From Clostridium algifaecis (lineage in GTDB: Bacteria; Bacillota; Clostridia; Clostridiales; Clostridiaceae): a stretch of 64,000 bases of DNA. The notes under the pieces were generated by a model. That model did no database searches. It saw nothing but the letters and a program-made list of their open reading frames with translations, and was not told where the DNA came from. Below, in pieces: positions 35,123 through 43,928 of the stretch (position 1 is the stretch's first letter; each line of letters starts with the position of its first letter). The position numbers and the translations under genes are program-made. The stretch covers positions 1 to 64,000 of the forward strand of contig NZ_JAGGLM010000004.1 of NCBI RefSeq assembly GCF_017874415.1, in the 5' to 3' direction.

Positions 35123-35773
35123 TTATTTAAGTGTATTACCGGCATTTTGTCCGATATTTTTATTTAAAATATGTTCTAAATTCTTGATAGGAAGTACGCT
35201 TATTATAACTAAGCATATAATACCTTCAAGAAGCATGAAACTACCGTTTAAAAATAATGAATAAACTACAGGAGACATACCTTTTGGTGCAAAGCTTCCA
35301 AAGAATAAAACACCCGATATAAAGTGACAGATAAACCGGCCCAATATTGCTATGGTTGTACCAATCAGTTTACGGTTTTTAAAATAACCGGCAAGTCCGA
35401 GCGCCATAAAAGGAAGTGGATAATCAAATAAAACTTGAACTGGTTGTAATATATATGGATCAAGTATTAAAGTTATAATTCCATATAAAAATCCTGTAAG
35501 ATAACCTATCTCTGGACCGTATAGAAAGGCCATGAGAAGTATAGGTACCATACTTCCAAGTGTTACACTTCCGCCTTGTGGAAGATGATAAATCTTGAAT
35601 ATTTTTAGTATTGTAGCAAGAGCTAGTGCTATACCTATTTGTGTAATAAGGTGAGTGTTGAATTTGATCTTTTTTATTTTAGCAATAAATAAAATAAATA
35701 TTACCAGAGCTATAAGTGCAAAAATAGAACTTGGATGAGCACTTATTTCTATAAAATTTTTTGACAATGACAT
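35123..35773 (-). CDS. thiT: Thiamine-specific ECF transporter S component
   Basis: 216 residues with about six hydrophobic segments. The ThiT signatures are the LPQGGSVTLGSMVPI stretch and the late RFICHFISGVLFFGSFAP stretch that line the thiamine pocket. The protein captures thiamine at the membrane and shares an energizing ECF module encoded elsewhere. Upstream on the reverse strand is a TPP riboswitch that can cover the ribosome binding site GGGAGGT. This gives strong support to the assignment. Confidence 0.95.
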   Translation of the reverse strand: MSLSKNFIEISAHPSSIFALIALVIFILFIAKIKKIKFNTHLITQIGIALALATILKIFKIYHLPQGGSVTLGSMVPILLMAFLYGPEIGYLTGFLYGIITLILDPYILQPVQVLFDYPLPFMALGLAGYFKNRKLIGTTIAILGRFICHFISGVLFFGSFAPKGMSPVVYSLFLNGSFMLLEGIICLVIISVLPIKNLEHILNKNIGQNAGNTLK

Positions 35774-35778
35774 TAAAA

Positions 35779-35803
35779 TACCTCCCTTGTGCTTTTTGAG
35801 GTA
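35779..35803 (-). promoter_or_regulatory. Sequestering hairpin over the thiT ribosome binding site
   Basis: On the reverse strand TACCTC (35803-35798) can pair with GAGGTA (35784-35779), which contains the ribosome binding site of thiT. This would be the expression platform of the TPP riboswitch and suggests translational control. Confidence 0.6.
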
Positions 35804-35837
35804 CCTGAAAAAGAAAAGACTATATGAAAAGATATTT

Positions 35838-35917
35838 AGCTTCCCTACGCTGGTATTATCCAGATCAGGTAAAGGGTTAATGGTTATTTCTCAGCTTTAA
35901 AAAGCACCCCTAGCACA
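35838..35917 (-). promoter_or_regulatory. TPP (THI-box) riboswitch upstream of thiT
   Basis: The reverse strand holds the conserved elements in order: GGGGTGC, CTGAGA, CCTTTACCTGATCTGG, ATAATACCAGCG and GTAGGGAAG. Together they form the TPP aptamer. Bound TPP lowers thiamine uptake. The aptamer ends about 65 bases before the thiT start. Confidence 0.95.
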
Positions 35918-35948
35918 AATATTATTATAGTATATAACTGTGATTAAT

Positions 35949-36140
35949 TCAACAAATTGGAGGAATTGAAATGTTTGCAGAATTTTTCCCAGCAAACTTA
36001 ATTTGGAGTGGCTCTATATTTACTCTGTTACAAATTTTATAATTGTATGGAAAGTAAGATATTGAGGTATTTAAAGTAGAATCATCACATAAAATCATAG
36101 AGGTATCTATAAAGTTTGCATCTGTTATTTTGTCAATCAT
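35949..36140 (-). CDS. Small protein of unknown function
   Basis: 63 residues starting MIDKITDANFIDTSMILCDD, preceded by AGGAGTGATC on the reverse strand. It has three cysteines and an aromatic centre (SISYFPYNYKIC), with no membrane helix. It lies upstream of the TPP riboswitch on the same strand. An in-frame start further upstream lacks a ribosome binding site. It may be a real small gene, but no family is recognised. Confidence 0.45.
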   Translation of the reverse strand: MIDKITDANFIDTSMILCDDSTLNTSISYFPYNYKICNRVNIEPLQIKFAGKNSANISIPPIC

Positions 36141-36359
36141 TTTGATCACTCCTAAAAATTTATTCCATTTATATTTTGGATTTTTAGTTGTATAATATTT
36201 AAGCGTGCTTAAATTGGTATACAATTATTTTGCCATTTAAATATAAAATTATTCTATATAATAAATTTTATATTTACTATAAAAATGGAAAAATTAAAGC
36301 AAACTGGATTAAAATTATGATGGTGTAATTAGTAGTCATGAATTGGTTGAAAATCAAAA

Positions 36360-36388
36360 TTGATTTTTGAAAAATTACATAGTATAAT
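36360..36388 (+). promoter_or_regulatory. SigA promoter of nrdDG
   Basis: TTGATT (36360-36365), 17-base spacer and perfect TATAAT (36383-36388), 41 bases before the nrdD start. NrdR-like boxes overlap the -10 and the start point. Confidence 0.72.
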
Positions 36389-36412
36389 TTCAAAAGTACA
36401 CTATATATTGTG
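36377..36412 (+). promoter_or_regulatory. NrdR boxes upstream of nrdD
   Basis: ACACTATATATTGTG (36398-36412) matches the NrdR consensus acacwatatatwgtg at every position. A weaker copy with 10 of 15 matches starts at 36377, exactly 21 bases (two helical turns) upstream, over the -10 element. NrdR with ATP/dATP would repress nrdDG from here. Confidence 0.75.
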
Positions 36413-36429
36413 GAACGGAGGAATAATAT

Positions 36430-38538
36430 ATGCTATATGTTGTAAAAAGAGATGGTAGAAGGGTTGAGTTTGATTCTATTAAAATAGCTAATGCTATAAA
36501 AGGGGCATCAGATGAAATAGCCTATGATTTAAAAGAAAGTGAAATTATTGATCTGACTCAAAAAGTTATAAAGAGTATAGAAAATTTAAATTTACAAGAA
36601 ATGAATGTAGAAGATATACAGAATAAAGTTGAAGAAATACTTATGAAGAGGGGTTATGTTAAAGTCGGGTTGGCTTATTCTAGTTATAGAAGAGATAGAA
36701 ATGAAATAAGAGAAATAAAATCTGATCTTATGAAGGCCATTGATAAAATAGGAATTCAAACTGATAGGGATAATGCTAATGTTGGAAACAATTTTAGTGC
36801 AAAACTTTTAAGAATAGCAAGTGAATCCAACAAGTGGCATAATTTAGCTACTATGCCTAAATATTTAGCAAAAGCTCATGAAAATGGAGATATATACTAT
36901 CATGACCTTGATTCATATAACTTAACTATAAATTGTCTTCATATACCAACTAAGGAAGTGCTTCTGAAAGGATTTAATACAGGATATGGGAATATAAGAA
37001 CACCAAAGAGAATAGAATCTGCGGCGGAACTTTCCTGTATACTTCTTCAATCATCACAAAATGATATGTTTGGAGGACAGTCGCATCCTGATTTTGACAA
37101 TGATATGGCTGTCTTTGTAAAACCTACTAAAGATGAAATAATAAAAAATTTAAAAGAATTGAATCTGGAAGAAAACAGAATAGAAGAATTATCAGAAAAA
37201 AAACTAAGAAGAAGTGTAGAACAGGCTATGCAGGGAATGATTTATAATTTGAATACAATGCATTCAAGAGCAGGTTCACAGGTACCATTCAGTTCTATTA
37301 ATATTGGTATGCCAAGATCAAAGGAAGCAGCTTTGATATGTGAAATATTCTTAACTGAGTATGAAAAAGGACTTGGACATGGAGAGCAGCCAATATTCCC
37401 TAACATAATATTCAGGGTTAAAGATGGAGTTAATAAAAAACAGGGAGATCCTTATTATTACTTATTCAGAATAGCTTGTAGAGTAGCTGCAAAAAGAATG
37501 AATCCAACATTTATGAATATAGATGCAGATTTTAACAAATTTTATTATGATAAAGGTATAGTGCCTGCAACAATGGGATGTAGAACTTATATATGTTCTA
37601 ATGTAAATGGTGAAGCGGGAACCAAGGGAAGAGGAAATATAGCCCCTACAACTATTAATTTGCCTCGAATTGGAATAATGGCAAAAAAAGATATAAATAG
37701 ATTTTTTAAACTTTTAGAAGATAGATTAGATCTTGCCAGAGAATCTTTAATGCATAGATACAGCATATTAAAAAAATTAAAAATTAAAGATTTGCCGTTT
37801 ATTGCAGGTCAGCATCTTATGAAAGGTGCTGAAAATTTAAATGATAATGATTCAATAGAACCAATATTGAAGCAGGGGACATGGGCAATAGGATTTATAG
37901 GACTTGCAGAAACACTTGTAGCACTTACTGGAAAACATCATGGAGAGAGTGAAGAAGCAAGAGAACTTGGAGTGAAAATCATATCTTATATTAGAAAGTA
38001 TACAGACAAGCTAACGGAAGAAACACATTTGAATTGGAGTTGTTATGCTACTCCGGCAGAAGGATTAAGTGGTAAGTTTATAGTTAAAGATAAGAAAATA
38101 TTCGGAGAAATAAAAGGAGTAACAGATAAAGACTACTATACTAATTCTTATCATGTACCAGTAAGTTTTCCGATATCGATAAAAGATAAAATTGATATTG
38201 AAGCGCCTTACCATAAATTATGCAACGGTGGACATATAAGCTACATAGAATTGGATGATTATCCATCAGAGGATACGGTTTATGATATAATAAATTATGC
38301 TTATTGTAATACCAATATAAGTTATATAGGGATAAATTTTCATATAAGATATTGTAGGAAATGTGGAACTTATCTTCATGGTGAAGATACTTGTCCTAAA
38401 TGTGGAAGTAGCAATATTCAAGGAATTTCAAGAGTTACGGGATATCTTTCACTTGATGAAAGATTTGGAGAAGGCAAGGTCGCAGAAAGAAAAGACAGGA
38501 TATCACAGAGTACAGGAATGAAGATATATAAAAATTAG
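36430..38538 (+). CDS. nrdD: Anaerobic ribonucleoside-triphosphate reductase
   Basis: 702 residues, the class III reductase that reduces NTPs to dNTPs without oxygen. An ATP-cone lies at the N-terminus (VVKRDGRRVEFDSIKIANAI). The catalytic barrel includes LQSSQNDMFGGQS. A zinc site of two CxxC pairs (CRKC, CPKC) comes just before the glycyl radical motif RVTGYL, with the radical at G671. The C-terminal tail is longer than in E. coli NrdD. The RBS is ACGGAGG. It forms an operon with nrdG 42 bases downstream. Confidence 0.96.
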   Translation: MLYVVKRDGRRVEFDSIKIANAIKGASDEIAYDLKESEIIDLTQKVIKSIENLNLQEMNVEDIQNKVEEILMKRGYVKVGLAYSSYRRDRNEIREIKSDLMKAIDKIGIQTDRDNANVGNNFSAKLLRIASESNKWHNLATMPKYLAKAHENGDIYYHDLDSYNLTINCLHIPTKEVLLKGFNTGYGNIRTPKRIESAAELSCILLQSSQNDMFGGQSHPDFDNDMAVFVKPTKDEIIKNLKELNLEENRIEELSEKKLRRSVEQAMQGMIYNLNTMHSRAGSQVPFSSINIGMPRSKEAALICEIFLTEYEKGLGHGEQPIFPNIIFRVKDGVNKKQGDPYYYLFRIACRVAAKRMNPTFMNIDADFNKFYYDKGIVPATMGCRTYICSNVNGEAGTKGRGNIAPTTINLPRIGIMAKKDINRFFKLLEDRLDLARESLMHRYSILKKLKIKDLPFIAGQHLMKGAENLNDNDSIEPILKQGTWAIGFIGLAETLVALTGKHHGESEEARELGVKIISYIRKYTDKLTEETHLNWSCYATPAEGLSGKFIVKDKKIFGEIKGVTDKDYYTNSYHVPVSFPISIKDKIDIEAPYHKLCNGGHISYIELDDYPSEDTVYDIINYAYCNTNISYIGINFHIRYCRKCGTYLHGEDTCPKCGSSNIQGISRVTGYLSLDERFGEGKVAERKDRISQSTGMKIYKN

Positions 38539-38580
38539 TTCCATGGTTTGAATTGTAAATGAATAAAGGTAGGATAGATT

Positions 38581-39084
38581 ATGGAGAACAAAAAAGTTAG
38601 ATTAGCTGGTATAGCATATGAAAGTTTGGTGAACGGTCCTGGACTTAGAAGGGTATTTTTTGCCCAGGGATGTGGGCACAATTGCAAAGGTTGTTTTAAT
38701 CCATCCACACATGATTTTAATGGTGGAGAATTAAGAGATATAGATGATTTAGTTAATGATATAAAAGTAAATCCTATGATAAAGGGTGTTACTTTTTCTG
38801 GAGGGGATCCGTTTTATCAGGCAGAGGCATTTTTATATATGGCAGACAAGATTAAAAGTTTAAACTTAAATATTTGGTGCTATACAGGATATAAAATTGA
38901 GTATATACTAGATAATGGACTTGGAAAATCAGCAATCTCTCTACTTAGAAACATAGATGTACTTGTAGATGGCAAGTTTATGGAAGATAAAAAAGATGAT
39001 AAGCTCAAGTTTAGGGGATCCAGTAATCAGAGAATTATAGATGTTAAAAAGACTATTAAATTAAATAATATAGTATTATTATAA
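38581..39084 (+). CDS. nrdG: Anaerobic ribonucleotide reductase activating protein
   Basis: 167 residues, radical-SAM enzyme that generates the glycyl radical on NrdD. The cluster motif is CGHNCKGCFN (CxxxCxxC). NGPGLRRVFFAQGC, FSGGDPFYQAEAF and the closing RGSSNQRIIDVK are family features. It is the second gene of the nrd operon. Confidence 0.96.
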   Translation: MENKKVRLAGIAYESLVNGPGLRRVFFAQGCGHNCKGCFNPSTHDFNGGELRDIDDLVNDIKVNPMIKGVTFSGGDPFYQAEAFLYMADKIKSLNLNIWCYTGYKIEYILDNGLGKSAISLLRNIDVLVDGKFMEDKKDDKLKFRGSSNQRIIDVKKTIKLNNIVLL

Positions 39085-39110
39085 TTAATTTGCTGTAGGG
39101 AAGTGATATT

Positions 39111-39476
39111 ATGAGCAATAGTTCAGATATTGATATTAATTCTTATAATGAAACCCATAAGGAGTCTATAAATTGTATTAAAGAAAGTATGCTGGATGAG
39201 GAAACATTTTTTAAGCTTTCTTCTCTTTTTAAAGTATTGGGAGATTATACAAGAATAAAACTTATATATGCCCTGTTTAAAAATGAACTATGCGTTTATG
39301 ATATTGCAGAAGTACTTAATATGAGCCAATCTGCTATATCACACCAACTGAGCATATTAAAGTCAGCGAGGCTTGTTAAGTTCAGAAAAGAAGGGAAACA
39401 AGTTTATTATTCTTTAGATGATGAACATATAAATAGGCTTTTCAATGCTGGATTGGAACATGTGGAACATAATTAA
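39111..39476 (+). CDS. ArsR/SmtB-family metal-sensing repressor
   Basis: 121 residues. The winged helix has KVLGDYTRIKLIYAL and ELCVYDIAEVLNMSQSAISHQL. The C-terminal helix carries DDEHINRLFNAGLEHVEHN, which fits the alpha-5 zinc site of CzrA/SmtB (Asp-x-His and His-x2-His). A metal such as zinc or cadmium would release it from DNA. The gene is 26 bases from nrdG, possibly on the same transcript. No metal efflux pump is in the window. Confidence 0.85.
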   Translation: MSNSSDIDINSYNETHKESINCIKESMLDEETFFKLSSLFKVLGDYTRIKLIYALFKNELCVYDIAEVLNMSQSAISHQLSILKSARLVKFRKEGKQVYYSLDDEHINRLFNAGLEHVEHN

Positions 39477-39508
39477 CAATAAATAGGTTTTGGAAAATTT
39501 GGATAAAG

Positions 39509-39545
39509 TCCACCTGCAATATATTTATGCAGGTGGATTTTCTAT
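39509..39545 (+). terminator. Terminator after the ArsR gene
   Basis: A 10-bp perfect stem (TCCACCTGCA with TGCAGGTGGA) and T-rich tail, between convergent genes. Confidence 0.85.
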
Positions 39546-40174
39546 TTGTAATTCAGTATTTCAACTTTATTTGAAGTATTTAATTTATCATTAAAAGTTA
39601 TATTGTTTTTATACACTCTTTCTCCATTTTTCATATATTTTAGAAACATATCTAATCCATCTAAATGAAAAGATAAATTTTCAGTTTGGTAGTGCATTGG
39701 AATTATCATATGTGGATTTATACATTTTGATATTTTTGCAGCTTCTTTCCCATCTATAGTAAAATTACCTCCAACAGGAATAAACAGTATATCAATTTTA
39801 CCTATCTTTTTTATTTCATCTTCTGACAATACATAACCAAGATCACCAAGGTGGCAAACTCTATAGCCATCTATTTCTAGTATAAAAATAATATTTTTAC
39901 CTCTTTTAGCTCCTTTTACCTTATCATGGTAAGAAGGAATTCCTGTGATTTTAATGTTTTTAAAGTTAAAGTCACCAGGTTTATCTATTATGTTTGAACA
40001 GTTTACTTTTTCTGTATAGTCATGATCGAAATGATGATGGCTTATGGTTAATATATCTACAGTACCTTCAAATATTTTATATCCTGTCGTATCATCAAAG
40101 GGATCTGTCAAGACTTTTGTTTTGTTTGAGTCTTCTAATATAAAGCTTGAATGTCCAAGCCATGTTATTTTCAT
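39542..40174 (-). CDS. Metallo-beta-lactamase-fold hydrolase (UlaG-like)
   Basis: 210 residues. MKITWLGHSSFIL at the N-terminus and the zinc motif SHHHFDHD (HxHxDH) are typical of the UlaG/YtnP-like branch. CHLGDLGYVL and MHYQT give further zinc ligands. Members hydrolyse small phosphorylated or lactone compounds. The substrate here is unknown. The gene is monocistronic and convergent with the ArsR gene. Confidence 0.85.
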   Translation of the reverse strand: MKITWLGHSSFILEDSNKTKVLTDPFDDTTGYKIFEGTVDILTISHHHFDHDYTEKVNCSNIIDKPGDFNFKNIKITGIPSYHDKVKGAKRGKNIIFILEIDGYRVCHLGDLGYVLSEDEIKKIGKIDILFIPVGGNFTIDGKEAAKISKCINPHMIIPMHYQTENLSFHLDGLDMFLKYMKNGERVYKNNITFNDKLNTSNKVEILNYK

Positions 40175-40575
40175 AATATCACTCCATAAATATATATTTA
40201 TTTTGAACCTATGGTACTACAAAATTAAGTGAAAGTAAATGTATAATATAAAATTCATTATTTTAGAATAAAAGTATATCGATTATAAATATGTCTTTCA
40301 ATAATGTTTTGATAATATGATAATAAAAATTCAATTTAAATATTAAATTATTAAAATATAGTTGACAATATTAAAAATAGATATATAATATTAAATATAA
40401 ATTTGCAAATTATAAATAAACAAATCTTATGAGTTTTCCAAAATTGCAGGCAATTAGAAAAAATTATTTCAAAGTTTATAAGATACATTATTTTAGATAA
40501 AGCTGTATTTCATATAGGTAGGTAATTGTTAAGTTTGCAAGATAATTATTGTAATAAATATGAGGGGGACAAAAC
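40175..40575. other. Divergent AT-rich region before the urea operon
   Basis: 401 bases between the metallo-hydrolase and urtA. It has the promoter at 40362-40389 and the urtA ribosome binding site (GAGGGGG). The rest is AT-rich; a long leader of about 180 bases would precede urtA, in which I see no known riboswitch. Confidence 0.55.
40362..40389 (+). promoter_or_regulatory. SigA promoter of the urt-ure operon
   Basis: Perfect TTGACA (40362-40367) and perfect TATAAT (40384-40389) with a 16-base spacer. No other promoter of this quality is seen before urtA. Confidence 0.7.
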
Positions 40576-41823
40576 ATGAAAAAGAAAAAATTTGGTAGAA
40601 GAATAGTTCTAAAAACTATATGTGCTTTAGCAGGGACTATACTTACAGCGTCTTTAATTTCAGGATGCCATAGTATAGGATCAACTGCAAGTGATAGTAG
40701 TAATGATAAAGGTCCAATAAAAGTAGGTGTTTTACATTCCTTAAGTGGGACTATGGCAATAAGTGAAGTTTCAGTAAAAAATTCTGAAATAATGGCAATA
40801 AATGAGATAAATGCTAAAGGTGGAGTAATGGGGAGAAAATTACAACCAGTAATAGAAGATGGTGCATCAGACCCTACAACATTTGCTGAAAAAGCAAAAA
40901 AACTTCTACAGAAAGATAAAGTTGCAACTATATTTGGAGGATGAACATCTGCTAGTAGAAAAGCAATGCTGCCAATAGTAGAACAGAACAATGGCCTTTT
41001 ATGGTATCCAGTTCAATACGAAGGTATGGAGTCATCACCAAACATATTTTATATGGGATCTGCGCCAAATCAGCAGATTGTTCCGGCAGTAGATTGGCTT
41101 CTTAAAAATAAAGGAAAGAAAATGTTCCTTGTAGGTTCAGATTATGTATTTCCAAGGACAGCTAACAAAATAATAAAGGCTCAGCTTAAAGCTGAAGGTG
41201 GACAGGTTGTTGGAGAAGAGTATACTCCAATGGGATATACAGATTATAGTACTATTATAAATAAGATAAAGGCATCAAAACCTGATGAAATATTTAATAC
41301 ACTAAATGGAGACAGTAATGTTGCTTTTTTTAAACAACTTAAAAGTGCAGGGATAACAGCACAACAGATACCTGTTTTATCGGTAAGTATTGCAGAAGAA
41401 GAAGTAAAAGGGATAGGAGCTGACAATATGAAAGGTCAGTACGTATCTTGGAACTACTATCAAACTACAGATACTCAGCAGAATAAGAAATTTGTAGCAG
41501 ATTATAAAGCTAAATATGGTAATGATAAAGTAACAGATGATCCAATAGAAGCGGGATACAATGCAGTATATTTGTGGGCAAAGGCTGTAGAAAAAGCTAA
41601 ATCTACAGATGTAGATAAAGTAAAAACAGCCGCAAAGGGCTTGGAATTTGATGCTCCTGAAGGTAAAGTTAAGATAAATGGTGATAACCAACATTTATGG
41701 AAAATAGTAAGAATAGGTCAAGTACAGGATAATGGTTTAATAAATGAAGTTTGGAGTTCAGGAAAAACTATTTCACCAGATCCTTATCTTAAAACTTATA
41801 AATGGGCAAAGGGTTTAAATTAA
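40576..41823 (+). pseudogene. urtA: Urea ABC transporter substrate-binding protein, interrupted by TGA
   Basis: A 415-codon lipoprotein gene of normal length with an in-frame TGA at codon 123 (40942-40944). The N-terminus has twin arginines (GRRIVLK) and a lipobox (SLISGC). On both sides of the stop the family sequence is continuous: KVATIFGG before, then [14 protein letters not shown] after. The family has tryptophan at this place (W-T-S-A-S-R-K), so TGG to TGA is a one-base change with no frameshift. The protein would bind urea for UrtBCDE. A sequencing error, a real loss, or read-through are all possible. No in-frame restart with a good ribosome binding site is near; ATG 40966 is weak. Confidence 0.85.
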
Positions 41824-41871
41824 TAGGCCTACAAATTTTTACAAATTGATAAAAATTAAATGTTAGATTTA

Positions 41872-41930
41872 AGGCTATCTTGATTGAAATTTTATATTAA
41901 CAAGTTAATATAATACTTTTGAGATAGCCT
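41872..41930 (+). repeat. Long imperfect hairpin between urtA and urtB
   Basis: AGGCTATCT (41872-41880) pairs with AGATAGCCT (41922-41930). Inside, TATATTAA and TTAATATA form a second stem. No T-run follows. Such hairpins between a binding-protein gene and its permease genes often protect the upstream mRNA. Confidence 0.6.
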
Positions 41931-41961
41931 ATATTTAATATTGTTTCGGAGATGATTGATT

Positions 41962-42873
41962 TTGAGTACTATTATATTGCAAATATTTAATGGATTTAGT
42001 GTAGGATCTATTTTACTATTGATAGGTCTCGGATTATCGATAACATTTGGTCTTATGAAAATAATAAATATGGCTCATGGCGAACTTATAATGATTGGAG
42101 CATATTCTACGTATATGGTTCAGATATTATTTAAAAATTTAGCAGGTGGGAAATTTTTTAGTCTATATTTTATATTGGCACTTCCTATTTCATTTTTAAT
42201 CGCAATGGCATTTGGAATTTTAATAGAAGGAATTGTAATAAAACATCTTTATGGAAGGCCAGCTGATAGCTTGCTTGCAACATGGGGGATAAGTATAATT
42301 CTTCAGCAACTTGCAAGAAGTATATTTGGTGCTCCAAATGTAGATGTTCAAAGTCCTCAATGGCTTAAAGGAAATATAAAATTAGGAGGAATTGCATTTC
42401 CGTATTCACGTTTATTTATAATTTTTATAGCTGGGATATGTATTGTATGCGTATATTTATATTTATATAAAACTAGAACAGGAAGAAATATAAGGGCTGT
42501 AATGCAAAATAGAAATATGGCATCCTGTCTTGGAATTCCAACTAGAAAAATAGATGCGTATACTTTTGCACTTGGTTCAGGACTTGCAGGAATAGCAGGT
42601 TGTGCATTAACCTTGATAGGACCTATAGGACCATCTATAGGAACGGGATATATAGTCGATGCATTTATGGTTGTTGTATTAGGTGGAGTTGGAAGGCTTG
42701 TAGGAGCAGTAGCTGGTGGACTTGTTATGGGAATGTTTAGTACATGGTCTGAATTTTTAATTGGGACATCTTTGGGAAGAGGAGTGGTTTTTTTACTTAT
42801 AATAATATTTCTTCAATGGAAGAGTAAAGGTATGTTCCCTATCAGCACAAGAGCTTTGGACGAAGAAGTTTAA
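41962..42873 (+). CDS. urtB: Urea ABC transporter permease UrtB
   Basis: About 303 residues, LivH-type permease with eight or so hydrophobic segments. IFNGFSVGSILLLIGLGLSI and GLMKIINMAHGELIMIGAY at the N-terminus are conserved in UrtB. Two TTG starts are possible, 41956 and 41962. The second has better spacing from CGGAGATGAT. It forms the membrane channel with UrtC. Confidence 0.92.
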   Translation: MSTIILQIFNGFSVGSILLLIGLGLSITFGLMKIINMAHGELIMIGAYSTYMVQILFKNLAGGKFFSLYFILALPISFLIAMAFGILIEGIVIKHLYGRPADSLLATWGISIILQQLARSIFGAPNVDVQSPQWLKGNIKLGGIAFPYSRLFIIFIAGICIVCVYLYLYKTRTGRNIRAVMQNRNMASCLGIPTRKIDAYTFALGSGLAGIAGCALTLIGPIGPSIGTGYIVDAFMVVVLGGVGRLVGAVAGGLVMGMFSTWSEFLIGTSLGRGVVFLLIIIFLQWKSKGMFPISTRALDEEV

Positions 42874-42887
42874 GGGAGTGAAATTTT

Positions 42888-43928
42888 ATGATAAAAAAAT
42901 TTTTAAAATCGAAGGATACATTAATTTTCAGTATTGTGGTCATTATATTAGTAGCGGCACCATTTAATTTATCTGATTTCAGAATGAATCTTTTAGGAAA
43001 GTTTATTTGCTATGCTATAGTTGCAATTGGAATAGATTTAATTTGGGGGTATACAGGTATACTAAGTCTTGGTCAGGGAGTTTTCTTTGGACTAGGAGCA
43101 TATTGTATGGCAATGTATTTAAAATTGAATTCTTCAAATGGTAAACTGCCAGATTTCATGGATTGGAGTGGACTTACTAAGTTGCCAGAATTTTGGAAAC
43201 CATTCAACAGTCCCGTTTTTGCAATTATAATGGCTATATTAGTTCCTGTAGCAATTGCTTTTCTTTTAGGATATTTTACATTTAGAAATAGAATAACAGG
43301 TGTTTATTTTTCTATACTGTCGCAGGCATTGTCTATAATTTTTGGAGTTATTTTTGTGGGACAACAATCTGTAACTGGAGGATCAAATGGTATTACTAAT
43401 TTTGACAAAATATTTGGTTTCTCACTTAAAAGTCCTAGTGTAAAGGCAGGATTATATTATATATCGCTCGCATTTTTAATATTTACATTTATAGTTTGCA
43501 AACTTATTGCAAAGGGAAGATTAGGAAGAATTCTCATAGCAATAAGAGATGGAGAAAATAAATTAAGATTCGAAGGATATAATCCAACTACATACAAAGT
43601 TTTTGTTTACTGCTTATCAGCAGCTTTTGCTGGTATAGCTGGGGCACTTTTCGTTGGACAGGTTGGCATAATAACTCCAGATGAGATGGGAATAGTTGCA
43701 TCTATAGAAATGGTAATATGGGTAGCTGTAGGTGGAAGAGGAACAATAGTAGGTGCTGTAATTGGTACTCTTATTATGAATATTATAAAAACAGGAGTAA
43801 GTGAAAATTTTCCTAGCGTATGGTCTTATTTCTTAGGAGCAATTTTTATAATAGTAGTAGTATTTTTGCCAGGAGGAATTATGGGAATTTTTAAAAATAT
43901 ATTTAGGTTTAGAAAAGAGGCGGCTTAA
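42888..43928 (+). CDS. urtC: Urea ABC transporter permease UrtC
   Basis: 346 residues, LivM-type permease, with about ten hydrophobic segments. [19 protein letters not shown] and GGSNGITNF are family motifs, and [16 protein letters not shown] is the cytoplasmic coupling region. It pairs with UrtB. The stop is directly followed by the urtD start. Confidence 0.93.
   Translation: MIKKFLKSKDTLIFSIVVIILVAAPFNLSDFRMNLLGKFICYAIVAIGIDLIWGYTGILSLGQGVFFGLGAYCMAMYLKLNSSNGKLPDFMDWSGLTKLPEFWKPFNSPVFAIIMAILVPVAIAFLLGYFTFRNRITGVYFSILSQALSIIFGVIFVGQQSVTGGSNGITNFDKIFGFSLKSPSVKAGLYYISLAFLIFTFIVCKLIAKGRLGRILIAIRDGENKLRFEGYNPTTYKVFVYCLSAAFAGIAGALFVGQVGIITPDEMGIVASIEMVIWVAVGGRGTIVGAVIGTLIMNIIKTGVSENFPSVWSYFLGAIFIIVVVFLPGGIMGIFKNIFRFRKEAA

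Noticed and set aside
40942-40990. Selenocysteine insertion at the urtA TGA
   Set aside because: The family residue is tryptophan, not cysteine, and I see no convincing SECIS-like hairpin just after the codon. It is left as a test rather than a claim.
40966-41823. Separate gene encoding the second half of UrtA
   Set aside because: It is in the same frame as the first half, lacks a signal peptide and has no good ribosome binding site before ATG 40966. It is the continuation of urtA after the TGA.
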